A stretch of 64,000 bases of DNA from the NCBI GenBank assembly GCA_035288045.1, contig DATEBA010000023.1, positions 1 to 64,000 on the forward strand. The letters run 5' to 3'. The translations under genes were made by a program, and so were the position numbers. Origin of the DNA: DATEBA01 sp035288045. GTDB taxonomy: Bacteria > Actinomycetota > UBA4738 > HRBIN12. The stretch's first letter is position 1; each line of letters starts with the position of its first letter. Below, in pieces: positions 63,965-64,000 of this stretch. The notes beneath the pieces are model-generated. The model made no database searches and had not been told where the DNA came from. It saw only the letters and a program-made list of their open reading frames with translations.

Positions 63965-64000
63965 GGGAGCCCGAGCACCTCCGGGAGCTCGGCCATCGAC
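63961..64000 (-). CDS. C-terminal end of an upstream gene (truncated by window)
   Basis: The frame ending in TGA at 63961 encodes SMAELPEVLGLP at the edge of the window. The 4-base overlap with the DUF2203 GTG supports a real coupled gene. The fragment is too short to identify. Confidence 0.4.
   Translation of the reverse strand, partial: SMAELPEVLGLP

Overview
The window is high-GC DNA from an actinobacterium, most likely an uncultured or deeply branching lineage of Actinomycetota. The main evidence is a full Pup-proteasome locus (mpa, dop, pup, prcB, prcA, pafA) next to pafB, pafC, tatA, tatC and helY, an order also seen in mycobacteria. The uvrC-rapZ-gap-pgk-tpiA-secG backbone is also actinobacterial in character. 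I see no phage, insertion sequence or CRISPR array.

Layout: (1) 0-2 kb: cysS and a small lipoprotein. (2) 2-14 kb: two lipid-kinase-fold proteins (one with a ruined nucleotide-binding motif), the helicase HelY, an alpha/beta hydrolase, TatC/TatA, small unknown proteins, PafC/PafB, then DUF3866, DUF202 and a second hydrolase on the + strand. (3) 14-20.6 kb: the proteasome operon on the minus strand, with a recognisable promoter and a palindrome over its -35 region. (4) 20.6-23.7 kb: TrmI, overlapped by a fusion of a TtuB-like ubiquitin-fold sulfur carrier to a TtuA-like tRNA thiolase, then an HtrA-like lipoprotein protease. (5) 23.8-30.5 kb: a one-carbon catabolic operon of two DmdA/GcvT-family methyltransferases, MetF, a MetV-like zinc/Fe-S protein and a Rieske-type oxygenase that has lost its Rieske cluster, plus a YtcJ-like amidohydrolase. 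(6) 30.6-34.6 kb: an accessory and partly decayed stretch with a TolB-like gene fragment and a frameshifted acyltransferase. (7) 34.7-41.8 kb: a small monooxygenase-fold protein, tRNA-Leu(GAG), secG and an oppABCDF operon. (8) 41.9-49 kb: lower glycolysis (apgM, tpiA, pgk, gap), rapZ and uvrC. (9) 49-59 kb: a cupredoxin lipoprotein, uvrA, chrA, small genes, an amidohydrolase and uvrB. (10) 59-64 kb: a polar amino-acid ABC transporter with two binding proteins, a 2-hydroxyacid dehydrogenase and DUF2203.

Two themes link distant parts. First, many genes appear leaderless: a TANNNT hexamer sits 6-7 bases before an ATG or GTG start (cysS, helY, uvrA, uvrB, uvrC, chrA), and this corrects several starts. 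Second, uvrA, uvrB and uvrC all have the same -10 (TACAAT), and uvrA and uvrB have a TGTC-containing element exactly 8 bases upstream of it. That is the geometry of the mycobacterial PafBC-dependent DNA-damage promoter, and pafB/pafC are encoded in this same window.

The most unusual items are the TtuB-TtuA fusion paired with TrmI (a candidate one-operon T-loop tRNA modification module), the Rieske-less oxygenase in a methyl-THF demethylation operon, and the shared uvr promoter architecture. All functions are inferred from sequence motifs read by eye; no database search was run.
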